This document shows, piece by piece, positions 36,473-44,260 of a stretch of DNA of 64,000 nucleotides. The position numbers and the translations under genes are program-made. Position 1 is the stretch's first letter; each line of letters begins with the position of its first letter. The notes under the pieces were generated by a model. The model saw only the letters and a list, made by a program, of their open reading frames with translations, searched no databases and was not told the DNA's origin. The stretch is from Lysobacter firmicutimachus (GTDB taxonomy: Bacteria > Pseudomonadota > Gammaproteobacteria > Xanthomonadales > Xanthomonadaceae): NCBI RefSeq assembly GCF_037027445.1, contig NZ_JBANDL010000002.1, positions 682,001 through 746,000 of the forward strand. The letters run 5' to 3'.

Positions 36473-38620
36473 ATGAAACCGACCCTGTTCACGCTTGCGG
36501 CCACGCTCCTGATGACCACCACCCTTTCCGCCACCGCCGCCGGTCTGCCGGCCCCGCCCGATGCGGCCAAGAAGCCGTTCACGGTCAAGGCGCCGCACGG
36601 CGCCCAGCGCGGCGACGAGTACTACTGGCTGCGCGACGACAAGCGCAAGAACCCGGAGATGCTGGCCTATCTCAATGCCGAGAACGCCTACGTCGACGCT
36701 TACATGAAGCCGCTCAAGCCGGTCGAGGACGCGCTGTACGGCGAGATCGTCGGCCGGATCAAGCAGGACGACAGCTCGGTGCCGTACCGCGAACGCGGCT
36801 ACTGGTACTACAGCCGCTTCGAGACCGGCCAGGACTATCCGATCCACGCCCGCCGCAAGGGCAGCATGGAGGCCGCCGAGGAGATCCTGCTCGACGTCAA
36901 CCTGATGGCCAAGGACAAGGGCTACTTCAGCGTCGGCGACTACGCGGTGACCCAGGACAACCAGATCCTGGCCTGGGCCGACGACGCGGTCGGCCGCCGC
37001 CAGTACACCGTGCGCTTCAAGAACCTCGCCACCGGCGAGGTCTACCCCGACGTCATCGAAGGCGTATCGCCGAACCTGGTTTGGGCCGACGACAACAAGA
37101 CCCTGTTCTACGTCGAGAACGACCCCGAGACCCTGCTCACCGTACGGGTCAAGAAGCACGTGCTCGGCACCCCGGCGACCAGCGACATCGTGGTCTACGA
37201 GGAAAAGGACGACAGCTTCTACATGGGCATCGACCGCAGCCGCGACGACGCCTACATCTGCATCAGCGTGCACAGCACGGTGTCCAGCGAGTTCCGCTGC
37301 GCGCCGGCGGCCGACCCGAAGGAATTCTTCGTCCTGGCCCCGCGCGAGCGCGACGTCGAGTACGACGCCGATCATCTGGGCGGCCGCTGGGTGATCCGCA
37401 CCAATGCGCCCGGCGCCGACGGCAAGCCGGCGCCGAACTTCAAGCTGGTCACTGCCGCCGACGGCGCACGTTCGCGCAAGGAGTGGCAGGACTGGGTCGC
37501 GCACCGCGACGACGTGTTCATCGAAGGCTTCGAACTGTTCGACGGCTTCACCGCGATCGCCGAGCGCTCCAACGCGCTCGAGCGCCTGCGCCTGCTCGAC
37601 CGCGACGGCAAGGAGGAGTTCGTCAAGGCCGACGAGCCGGCGTTCTCGATGGGCCTGTCGACCAACTCCGAGCACGATACGGAGTGGCTGCGCTACACCT
37701 ACACCTCGATGACCACGCCGGCCACGACCTACGAGCTCAACACCCGCACCGGCGAGCGCAAGCTGCTCAAGCGCCAGCCGGTGATCGGCTACGATCCCGA
37801 GCAGTACGTCACCGAGCGCTTCTGGGCGACCGCCCGCGACGGGGTCAAGATCCCGGTGTCGCTGGTGTATAAGAAGGGCTTCGAGAAGAACGGCCGGGCG
37901 GCGATGCTGCAGTACGCCTACGGCAGCTACGGCTCCTCGACCGATCCGGGCTTCAACAACGCGGTGGTCAGCCTGCTCGACCGCGGCATGGTCTACGCCA
38001 TCGCCCACATCCGCGGAGGCCAGGAGCTGGGCCGCAAGTGGTACGACGACGGCAAGCTGTTCCGCAAGAAGAACACCTTCACCGACTTCGTCGACGTCAC
38101 CGAGCAACTGGTCGAGGCCGGCTACGCCGCGCCGGACCGGGTCGCGGCCTACGGCGGCAGCGCCGGCGGCCTGCTGATGGGCGCGATCGCCAACATGGCG
38201 CCGGACCGCTACCGCGCGATCCTGTCGCAGGTGCCGTTCGTCGACGTGGTCACCACCATGCTCGACCCGAGCATTCCGCTGACCACCAACGAATACGACG
38301 AGTGGGGCAACCCGGAAAAGAAGGACTACTACGACTACATGCTGTCGTACTCGCCCTACGACAACCTGAAGGCGCAGGACTACCCGGCGATGTTCGTCGG
38401 CACCGGCCTATGGGACTCGCAGGTGCAGTACTGGGAACCGGCCAAGTACGTGGCGCGCCTGCGCGACCTGGACACCGGCAAGCAGCCGGTGCTGTTCCGC
38501 ACCAACATGGAAGCCGGCCACGGCGGCAAGTCGGGCCGTTTCCGCCGCTTCCGCGAGCAGGCCGAGATGTACGCCTTCATGCTCGACCAACTGCAGGTCG
38601 GCGGCCCGGCGGCGCGTTGA
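36473..38620 (+). CDS. Secreted oligopeptidase B-like (S9A) peptidase
   Basis: This is 715 aa with signal peptide MKPTLFTLAATLLMTTTLSATAAG. The PtrB pattern is clear: HGAQRGDEYYWLRDDKRKNPEMLAYLNAEN near the N-terminus, a propeller to about residue 425, and a hydrolase domain with YAYGSYGSSTDPGFNN, HIRGGQELGRKWY and GGSAGG (Ser563). Asp in GLWDSQVQYWEP and His in EAGHGGKSGR complete the triad. The acidic Asp/Glu pocket region (DEWGNPEKKDYYDYMLSYSPYDN) fits preference for Arg/Lys. It lies 76 bp after a second S9 gene, probably in one transcript. Confidence 0.94.
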   Translation: MKPTLFTLAATLLMTTTLSATAAGLPAPPDAAKKPFTVKAPHGAQRGDEYYWLRDDKRKNPEMLAYLNAENAYVDAYMKPLKPVEDALYGEIVGRIKQDDSSVPYRERGYWYYSRFETGQDYPIHARRKGSMEAAEEILLDVNLMAKDKGYFSVGDYAVTQDNQILAWADDAVGRRQYTVRFKNLATGEVYPDVIEGVSPNLVWADDNKTLFYVENDPETLLTVRVKKHVLGTPATSDIVVYEEKDDSFYMGIDRSRDDAYICISVHSTVSSEFRCAPAADPKEFFVLAPRERDVEYDADHLGGRWVIRTNAPGADGKPAPNFKLVTAADGARSRKEWQDWVAHRDDVFIEGFELFDGFTAIAERSNALERLRLLDRDGKEEFVKADEPAFSMGLSTNSEHDTEWLRYTYTSMTTPATTYELNTRTGERKLLKRQPVIGYDPEQYVTERFWATARDGVKIPVSLVYKKGFEKNGRAAMLQYAYGSYGSSTDPGFNNAVVSLLDRGMVYAIAHIRGGQELGRKWYDDGKLFRKKNTFTDFVDVTEQLVEAGYAAPDRVAAYGGSAGGLLMGAIANMAPDRYRAILSQVPFVDVVTTMLDPSIPLTTNEYDEWGNPEKKDYYDYMLSYSPYDNLKAQDYPAMFVGTGLWDSQVQYWEPAKYVARLRDLDTGKQPVLFRTNMEAGHGGKSGRFRRFREQAEMYAFMLDQLQVGGPAAR

Positions 38621-38640
38621 GCGCCGCTCCGGCGATGCCA

Positions 38641-38668
38641 CGACGCCCGGCCCTGCGGCCGGGCGTCG
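38641..38668 (+). terminator. Terminator-like hairpin after the second peptidase
   Basis: CGACGCCCGGCC (38641-38652) and GGCCGGGCGTCG (38657-38668) pair perfectly over 12 bp with a CTGC loop, 20 bp after the stop. The following GCGTTTA has only three T, so termination may be partial. Confidence 0.65.
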
Positions 38669-38751
38669 GCGTTTACGGGCCGCGCCGCCGTAGCGCAAGG
38701 CTTGAAACCGCGCCGCATCCGCGCCATGTGATCCGCTCCCGTCGCCGACCG

Positions 38752-38757
38752 CATACT
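38752..38757 (+). promoter_or_regulatory. -10-like CATACT 6 nt before the DUF454 gene
   Basis: CATACT ends 6 nt before ATG 38764 with no Shine-Dalgarno, fitting a leaderless start. No good -35 is visible. Confidence 0.35.
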
Positions 38758-38763
38758 GTCCGC

Positions 38764-39216
38764 ATGCCCTTGCCGCCGCCCTCCGCTGAGCCCAAGCCCG
38801 AGTCCGGGGCCGGCCGGGCGCGCGACGGGCACGTCGCGCCGGCGCGGCGGCGCTGGCGCTGGGCCTGGTGGCTGCTGGCCTACGCGAGCCTGGGCCTGGG
38901 CATCGTCGGCATCGTCGTGCCGGGCTTGCCGACCGTGCCCTTCGTGCTGCTGTCCGCGTTCGCCGCCGCGCGCGGCTCGCAGCGGCTGCACGCGCGGCTG
39001 CACGCCGACCCGCGCTTCGGGCCGATGATCCGCGACTGGGAGGCCTATGGCGCGGTCGGCCGCCGGGCCAAGCGGCTGGCGACGACGATGATGGCGGCGT
39101 GCGCGGTCATCATGTTCCTGACCGCGCCCCAATGGTGGATGGCCGCGACCGGCACGGCAATCATGACCGTCGTCGCGATCTGGCTGTGGCGGCGCCCGGA
39201 GCCGCCCCCGCGTTGA
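38764..39216 (+). CDS. YbaN/DUF454 family inner-membrane protein
   Basis: This is 150 aa. After a polar, Pro/Arg-rich N-terminus (about 30 residues) comes WWLLAYASLGLGIVGIVVPGLPTVPFVLLSAFAAARGSQRLHARLHADPRFGPMIRDWE, the DUF454 signature with its conserved GIVVPGLPTVPF. A second pair of helices follows (TTMMAACAVIMFLTAPQWWMAATGTAIMTVVAIWLW). The family is an inner-membrane protein of unknown role, sometimes found near iron or heme genes. Monocistronic here. Confidence 0.9.
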   Translation: MPLPPPSAEPKPESGAGRARDGHVAPARRRWRWAWWLLAYASLGLGIVGIVVPGLPTVPFVLLSAFAAARGSQRLHARLHADPRFGPMIRDWEAYGAVGRRAKRLATTMMAACAVIMFLTAPQWWMAATGTAIMTVVAIWLWRRPEPPPR

Positions 39217-39339
39217 GTCGCCCAGCGCTGCAGGCAGCGACATGGGTCACGGTGCGCCGCGGCCGCCGCAGCTGAACCCGCGCAACCGGCTGGTCCTGCA
39301 GCCGGAGCGGATGGGTTCGTTTCCGTCGTTTCTGCGGGC

Positions 39340-39345
39340 TACACT
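39340..39345 (+). promoter_or_regulatory. -10-like TACACT 7 nt before lptM
   Basis: TACACT ends 7 nt before ATG 39353; TTCGTT (39316-39321) could be a weak -35. This would be the promoter of the lptM-dapF-DUF484 unit and predicts a leaderless mRNA. Confidence 0.4.
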
Positions 39346-39352
39346 TCGGCTC

Positions 39353-39688
39353 ATGAATGCACGCCTCGCTACGCCGTTCCTCCTGTCCGCGCTGACCCTG
39401 TCCCTGACCGCCTGCGGCAACAAGGGCCCGCTGGTCCTGCCGACCCAGCCCGCGCCGCAGGAAGCGCCGCCGACCAAGCCCGGCGAAGTGCCGGTGACGA
39501 TTTCCAACGCCAACGACCCGCCGGTCGCGACCGATTCCAAGGCGCGCAGCTCGGTGCCGTCGCTGCCGCCGATCGATCAGGCCTTGCCGCCGCCGAAGAC
39601 CGATGCCGACAAGGCCGACGCCGACCCGGCGCCGACTTCCGACAAGCCGGCCGAGCCGGTGCCCGGCGACGGACAAGGCGATGGCTAA
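39353..39688 (+). CDS. lptM: LptM (YifL) lipoprotein
   Basis: The 111-aa lipoprotein has signal [21 protein letters not shown] followed directly by [11 protein letters not shown], the invariant LptM/YifL mature N-terminus. LptM binds the LptDE lipopolysaccharide translocon and helps LptD disulfide maturation. The C-terminal tail is Pro/Asp/Lys-rich and likely disordered, longer than in E. coli. Its stop overlaps the dapF start by 8 nt, the usual gene order. Confidence 0.92.
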   Translation: MNARLATPFLLSALTLSLTACGNKGPLVLPTQPAPQEAPPTKPGEVPVTISNANDPPVATDSKARSSVPSLPPIDQALPPPKTDADKADADPAPTSDKPAEPVPGDGQGDG

Positions 39689-40541
39689 GCCGACCGCGAC
39701 CGCGAGCGGGCCGTTGCGCTTCAGCAAGATGCACGGCGCCGGCAACGATTTCGTCGTGCTCGACCTGCGCGGCGGCGAGCCCGCTCCGGACGCGGACCTG
39801 TGCCGCGCCCTGGCCGACCGCCACTTCGGCATCGGCTGCGACCAGATCCTGACCGTCGAAGCGCCGCTCAGCGAGGGCGCGGTGGCGTCCTATCGGATCT
39901 GGAACGCCGACGGCTCCGGCTCGCAGCAATGCGGCAACGGCGCGCGCTGCATCGCCGCCTGGCTGGTCCGCGACGGCGCCGCCGGCAGCGGCGCGTTCGC
40001 CGTCGACAGCCCGTCCGGCCGCCATGCGGTGGAGCCGCTCGGCGAGGGCCGCTTCCGCATCGACATGGGTTACCCCGATTTCGAGCCCGCGCGGATCCCG
40101 CTGCGCGGCTACGACGCGCCGCTGGACCAATACGTGGTCGACATCCACGACACCGTGATCGGCTTCGGCGCGGTGTCGATGGGCAATCCGCACGCGGTGA
40201 TCGAGATCGACGATGTCGACGCCGCGCCGGTGGAAAGCATCGGGCCGCTGCTGCAATCGACCTCGGCCTTGCCGGAGTCGGCCAACGTTGGCTTCGCCCA
40301 GGTGGTCGCGCGCGACCGCATCCGCCTGCGCGTGTACGAGCGCGGCGTCGGCGAGACCCTGGCCTGCGGCAGCGGCGCCTGCGCCGCGGCCGCGGTGCTG
40401 ATGCGGCGCGGCCGCGTCGACCGCGACGTCGCGGTGGAACTGCCCGGCGGCGAATTGCGCATCGCCTGGAGCGGCGACGATACGCCGCTGTCGATGGCCG
40501 GCCCGGCGGCATTCGTGTTCGAAGGAGAGTGGAATCGATGA
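39681..40541 (+). CDS. dapF: Diaminopimelate epimerase
   Basis: This 286-aa enzyme interconverts LL- and meso-diaminopimelate for lysine and peptidoglycan synthesis. The two catalytic cysteines are present: Cys84 in [10 protein letters not shown] and Cys229 in [11 protein letters not shown]. The [15 protein letters not shown] opening and the NADGS and MGNPHAV motifs are intact. The start ATG 39681 overlaps lptM, and the stop overlaps the DUF484 start (ATGA), so the three genes are coupled. Confidence 0.97.
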   Translation: MAKPTATASGPLRFSKMHGAGNDFVVLDLRGGEPAPDADLCRALADRHFGIGCDQILTVEAPLSEGAVASYRIWNADGSGSQQCGNGARCIAAWLVRDGAAGSGAFAVDSPSGRHAVEPLGEGRFRIDMGYPDFEPARIPLRGYDAPLDQYVVDIHDTVIGFGAVSMGNPHAVIEIDDVDAAPVESIGPLLQSTSALPESANVGFAQVVARDRIRLRVYERGVGETLACGSGACAAAAVLMRRGRVDRDVAVELPGGELRIAWSGDDTPLSMAGPAAFVFEGEWNR

Positions 40542-41224
40542 GCGACAGGTTCGCCGACAAGCCCGCCGACGCGCTCGGCGCGCACGAAGTGGCCAACTGG
40601 CTGCGCCGGCACCCGCGTTTCCTGCAGCAGTTTCCCGATCTGGCGATGAGCCTGGTGGTGCCGCGCGAAGAAGGTTCGGCCTCGTCGCTGGCGAGCTACC
40701 AACTGGAAGTGTTGCGCGACAAGAACCGCGAGCTGTCGCGGCGCCTGCAGGAGCTGTTCGGCAACGCCCAGGAGAACGAACGCCTGGCGGTGCGCACCCA
40801 CCAGCTGACCCTGGCCCTGCTGCGCCAGGACAGCGCCGCCGATACGCTGCGGGCGATGGCCGCCAGCCTGGCGGAGGACTTCAACGGCGACTTGGTGCGG
40901 CTGGTGATCTTCAAGCCGGTCGAGGGCTTGAGCGACAGCGATTGGCTGCAACAGGTCGACGAAACCGACCCGCGCCTGCAGCCGTTCCGCGACGCCCTGG
41001 CCAGCGGCGAGCCGCTGTGCGGCCGGTTGCAGCCGGAGAAGCATGCGCTGCTGTACGGCGACCGCGCCGGCGACGTGCAATCCACCGCGCTGCTGCCGTT
41101 GCCCGGCACCGGCCTGATCGCGGTCGGCAGCCGCGACGCCAACCGCTTCTTCCCCGGCATGGGCACGTTGTTCCTGCGCATGATGGGTGAGTCGTTGGCG
41201 GTGGCGCTGAAGCGCTTCGGGTGA
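40538..41224 (+). CDS. DUF484 family protein
   Basis: The 228-aa protein begins with the family's helical region ([25 protein letters not shown]). A coiled-coil follows ([30 protein letters not shown]), and then a GAF-like domain ([12 protein letters not shown]...[32 protein letters not shown]). The gene nearly always lies between dapF and xerC; its biochemical role is unknown. It shares a 4-nt overlap with dapF. Confidence 0.93.
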   Translation: MSDRFADKPADALGAHEVANWLRRHPRFLQQFPDLAMSLVVPREEGSASSLASYQLEVLRDKNRELSRRLQELFGNAQENERLAVRTHQLTLALLRQDSAADTLRAMAASLAEDFNGDLVRLVIFKPVEGLSDSDWLQQVDETDPRLQPFRDALASGEPLCGRLQPEKHALLYGDRAGDVQSTALLPLPGTGLIAVGSRDANRFFPGMGTLFLRMMGESLAVALKRFG

Positions 41225-41326
41225 ACCCCGGCGGCGACCGGTCGCGCTGACGGACGAGGGGTTCGGACCCTGTCATCAGACCCGGCCCAGCGAGCGGCAT
41301 CGTACTGGGAGCAGCGCAAGCGCGAG

Positions 41327-41797
41327 ATGCGTGCGTTCTGGGACGAGCGCCGGATCGAAGCGGCGCAGCGCTGCGATCGCCTGGTCGAAGAGTACGAGCG
41401 CGCCGTGGCGGCCGGGGACGAGGAACGGGCAGAGCTGCTGATCGACGTCGCCCTGTGGGAGGAATCCTCGCCGGGACGGGCGGCCTTGCAACGCCTGTTG
41501 GTATCGTCCGGACAGACGCGGCACCAGGCCATCGTGCGCAGCCTGCAGCTCGACGCCCACGCGTCCAGCGTGCCGTTCCTGCGCCGCGCGTTCGACGAAG
41601 GCCTGCCGCGCATGCGGGAGTGCAGCTGCTCCGAGCCCGGCGCGATCGCCAAGTGGTTCGGTCATGCCTTCGCCGATATCGGCACGCCCGAGGCGATCGC
41701 CGCATTGCGGCACTACGCGCTTTCGCATCCGGAGCCGGACGTGCGCGAGGAGATGCGCTATCGGCTGGGCAAGCTGAATCGCGAGCCCGATCGCTGA
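41327..41797 (+). CDS. HEAT-like-repeat protein of unknown function between DUF484 and xerC
   Basis: The 156-aa frame is mostly helical. A charged N-terminal helix (RRIEAAQRCDRLVEEYERAVAAGDEERAELLIDVALWEES) is followed by HEAT-like repeats (HQAIVRSLQLDAHASSVPFLRRAFDEG; AFADIGTPEAIAALRHYALSHPEPDVREEMRYRLGKL) and ECSCSE. The frame is open from the DUF484 stop at 41224, and upstream codons look coding, yet no ATG/GTG/TTG occurs before 41327. The start is therefore uncertain. The usual operon lacks this gene. Confidence 0.65.
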   Translation: MRAFWDERRIEAAQRCDRLVEEYERAVAAGDEERAELLIDVALWEESSPGRAALQRLLVSSGQTRHQAIVRSLQLDAHASSVPFLRRAFDEGLPRMRECSCSEPGAIAKWFGHAFADIGTPEAIAALRHYALSHPEPDVREEMRYRLGKLNREPDR

Positions 41798-41888
41798 CGG
41801 CGCGGCGCCGGCTGCGCTCGACATCGGCCGGGTCCGGTCGCAAGATGCGGCCGACGACGGCGTCCGCCGTCGTGGAGCGCCCGCCAAC

Positions 41889-42782
41889 GTGTCCGTCGCC
41901 GCCGTCGAAGCCTTTCTCGCCCATCTGCAAGTCGAGAAGCGCATGTCCGCGCACACCCTGGACGCCTACCGCCGCGACCTGGACGCGCTGAGCCAGTGGA
42001 GCGAACGCCAGCGCGGCGATGGCGACGTGCTGGCGCTGCAGGCCGAGGACTTGCGCGGCTTCATCGCCGCCGAGCATCGCCGCGGCCTGACTCCGAAAAG
42101 CCTGCAACGGCGCCTGTCGGCCTGCCGCAGTTTCTACGGCTGGCAAGTCAAGCAAGGCGCGCTGGCGGCCAGCCCGGCGGCGGCGATACGCGCGCCCAAG
42201 GCGCCGCGCAAACTGCCGCAGGTGCTGGACCCGGACGAAGCCAAGGCCCTGGTCGAAGTGCCGACCGATGCGCCGCTGGGTTTGCGCGACCGCGCCTTGC
42301 TGGAGCTGTTCTATTCCTCGGGCATCCGGCTCAGCGAGTTGTGCGCGCTGCGTTGGCGCGACCTCGATCTCGGCGACGGTTTGGTCACGGTGCTGGGCAA
42401 GGGCAGCAAGCAGCGCAGCGTGCCGCTGGGCTCGTACGCTGCGGCCGCGCTGCGCGAATGGCGCGCCTCGACCGGCGCCGGCAACGAAGCGCCGGTGTTT
42501 CCCGGCCGCGGCGGCGGCCCGATCACGCCGCGCGCGATCCAGTTGCGGATCCGTCAATTGGCGCAACGCCAGGGCTTGTTCAAGCGCGTGCATCCGCACT
42601 TGCTGCGGCATTCCTTCGCCAGCCACATCCTCGAATCTTCCGGCGACCTGCGCGGCGTGCAGGAATTGCTGGGCCATGCCGACATCGCCACCACCCAGAT
42701 CTACACCCATCTGGACTACCAGCATCTGGCCAAGGTCTACGACGCGGCGCATCCGCGGGCCAAGCGCAAGAGCGACGACTGA
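41889..42782 (+). CDS. xerC: Tyrosine recombinase XerC
   Basis: This is 297 aa. The N-terminal SAM-like DNA-binding domain covers residues 1-90 (FLAHLQVEKRMSAHTLDAYRRDLDAL). The catalytic domain has Arg147 (SSGIRLSEL), Lys171 (GKGSKQR), His237-x-x-Arg240 (HPHLLRHSFASH), His263 (LLGHAD) and nucleophile Tyr272 (TTQIYTHLDYQHL). XerC with XerD resolves chromosome dimers at dif. The start is GTG 41889; no better start exists upstream. Its place after DUF484 is conserved. Confidence 0.96.
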   Translation: MSVAAVEAFLAHLQVEKRMSAHTLDAYRRDLDALSQWSERQRGDGDVLALQAEDLRGFIAAEHRRGLTPKSLQRRLSACRSFYGWQVKQGALAASPAAAIRAPKAPRKLPQVLDPDEAKALVEVPTDAPLGLRDRALLELFYSSGIRLSELCALRWRDLDLGDGLVTVLGKGSKQRSVPLGSYAAAALREWRASTGAGNEAPVFPGRGGGPITPRAIQLRIRQLAQRQGLFKRVHPHLLRHSFASHILESSGDLRGVQELLGHADIATTQIYTHLDYQHLAKVYDAAHPRAKRKSDD

Positions 42783-42918
42783 GCGCAGGGGCGTGGGAGG
42801 CCGCCGGGCAAGGCTCGGCTTTCGTTCGCTACGCGTTCCTGCGCGCTGTTTTTCGCAGCAACTGTGCAAGCGTGATCGCGTCGTCACTATCGGCGAGCGG
42901 GACGCGGGCGGCGGGAAC

Positions 42919-42924
42919 TAATAT
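42919..42924 (+). promoter_or_regulatory. -10-like TAATAT upstream of the secreted 183-aa protein
   Basis: TAATAT lies 34 nt before ATG 42959, and an AAGGA ribosome-binding site is at 42946-42950. The hexamer is among the best -10 matches in the window, but a -35 is not obvious. Confidence 0.35.
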
Positions 42925-42958
42925 CTCGCACCTCTCGGGCAAACCAAGGAACGGTGCG

Positions 42959-43510
42959 ATGCAAACGATATTGGCGGTAGTGCTGGCGATGGGTGCGGCG
43001 GCGAACGCACCGGCGACGAGCGCGCCGGCGGCGAAGCAGACGCCAGCGCGGGAAAGCTACGGCCTGGCCGGCGGCCGGGACCGGGTCGGCTGCGTCATGA
43101 CCCACCGCAAGATCAAACGGTTCCCCGTGGCGGTGAGCATCCTCAGCCCGGGGCCGGCGTACGAAGAGTCGCCGCCGCTGCGCGGACAGGTCGTGTCGGC
43201 GCTGTCCAAGCCGTGCAAACAGCTGGAGAACGCCAGCGTGGAGCCCGACGAGCCGGCGGCGAAAGCCTATGCCGTGCGCCTGGACAAGACGCCGTCCGAA
43301 GAGGACAGCTACTGGACGGGCATGATCGCGTTCGACGGCGCGGCGCCTGCGTCCCTGCGCACGTGCGGCAGCCGCGAAGGCATTCATTTCACCGCCTGGA
43401 AGGGCAAGCCGCTGCGCAGCGCGCGCCTGTGGCACGCCTACTACTACCTCGATTACGAAGCCGAACCCGACGCCGAAACCCGGTGCCGTCAGCGCGACTA
43501 CGCCGAGTGA
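42959..43510 (+). CDS. Secreted protein of unknown function (183 aa)
   Basis: A signal peptide-like start (MQTILAVVLAMGAAANAPATSA) leads into a mature region with four cysteines (GCVM, KPCKQL, RTCGSREG, TRCRQR) that may form two disulfides. No conserved domain is recognised. Aromatic-rich RLWHAYYYLDYEAE precedes the C-terminus. AAGGA is 9 nt before the ATG. It lies between xerC and hslV; a 9-bp GGGAGCGGC/GCCGCTCCC hairpin (43520-43540) follows its stop. Confidence 0.7.
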   Translation: MQTILAVVLAMGAAANAPATSAPAAKQTPARESYGLAGGRDRVGCVMTHRKIKRFPVAVSILSPGPAYEESPPLRGQVVSALSKPCKQLENASVEPDEPAAKAYAVRLDKTPSEEDSYWTGMIAFDGAAPASLRTCGSREGIHFTAWKGKPLRSARLWHAYYYLDYEAEPDAETRCRQRDYAE

Positions 43511-43549
43511 ACGCGGTCCGGGAGCGGCGCGGCCGCTCCCGGCTCGGGG

Positions 43550-43577
43550 CTTGAACCGGCCGGGGCCAGCCCCACTT
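43550..43577 (+). promoter_or_regulatory. Sigma-32 (heat-shock) type promoter of hslVU
   Basis: CTTGAAC (43550-43556), a 13-bp spacer and CCCCACTT (43570-43577) match the RpoH consensus (CTTGAAA, 13-14 bp, CCCCATnT) almost perfectly. The predicted transcription start is near 43584, about 19 nt before the hslV ATG. hslVU is a classic RpoH-controlled operon in E. coli. Confidence 0.8.
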
Positions 43578-43602
43578 CGGGAGAGTTATCCCGGAGCCCG
43601 CC

Positions 43603-44154
43603 ATGGACCCCAGCCAAAATCCCCACGTTTTCCACGCCACCACGATTGTGTCGGTCCGTCGCGACGGCCATGTCGCCGTCGCCGGCGACGGCCAGGTCAC
43701 GCTCGGCCACACGGTGATGAAGGGCAATGCGCGCAAAGTGCGCCGCCTCGGCCGCGACGGCCAGGTCCTCGCCGGTTTCGCCGGTGCCGCCGCCGACGCT
43801 TTCACCCTGTTCGAACTGTTCGAAGCCAAGCTCGAGAAGCACGGCCAACTGACCCGCGCCGCGGTCGAGCTGGCCAAGGATTGGCGCACCGAGCGCCGCC
43901 TGGGCAAGCTCGAAGCCCTGCTCGCGGTCGCCGACAAGGAAACTTCGCTGATCATCAGCGGCACCGGCGACGTGATCGAGCCTGAAGACGGCATCATCGC
44001 GATCGGCTCCGGCGGCATGTACGCCCTGTCCGCCGCCCGCGCGCTGCTCGCCCACACCCGGCTCGACGCCCGCACCATCGCCACCGAAGCCATCGGCATC
44101 GCCGGCGACGTGTGCATTTATACGAATCGCAACGTGGTGGTCGAGGAGCTTTGA
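43603..44154 (+). CDS. hslV: ATP-dependent protease peptidase subunit HslV (ClpQ)
   Basis: The 183-aa proteasome-like peptidase forms dodecamers capped by HslU. The catalytic N-terminal Thr of the mature enzyme corresponds to Thr13 here ([25 protein letters not shown]), so 12 residues ([12 protein letters not shown]) must be removed. E. coli HslV loses only Met. The remaining motifs ([37 protein letters not shown]) are standard. A GGAG ribosome-binding site and a heat-shock promoter lie upstream. Confidence 0.96.
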   Translation: MDPSQNPHVFHATTIVSVRRDGHVAVAGDGQVTLGHTVMKGNARKVRRLGRDGQVLAGFAGAAADAFTLFELFEAKLEKHGQLTRAAVELAKDWRTERRLGKLEALLAVADKETSLIISGTGDVIEPEDGIIAIGSGGMYALSAARALLAHTRLDARTIATEAIGIAGDVCIYTNRNVVVEEL

Positions 44155-44156
44155 GC

Positions 44157-44254
44157 CGGGATCGGGCATTCGGGATTCGGGATTCGCAAAGCGTCTTCCG
44201 CCCAATGCCGTCCGCTCGCTCCTCCAATCCCGAATCCCCAATCCCGAATCCCGC
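44157..44254. repeat. GGGATTCGGG/CCCGAATCCC inverted-repeat element inside the hslV-hslU operon
   Basis: The left arm (44157-44188) carries repeated CGGGATT units, and the right arm (44223-44254) carries their inverse (CCAATCCCGAATCCCC). About 34 nt lie between. The element fills nearly all of the 106-bp gap between the two genes and should fold in the shared mRNA. Confidence 0.75.
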
Positions 44255-44260
44255 ACAAAA

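Noticed and set aside
43520..43540. GGGAGCGGC/GCCGCTCCC hairpin as a rho-independent terminator
   Set aside because: The 9-bp stem lacks any T-run and runs directly into the hslV heat-shock promoter, so it is recorded only as a hairpin.
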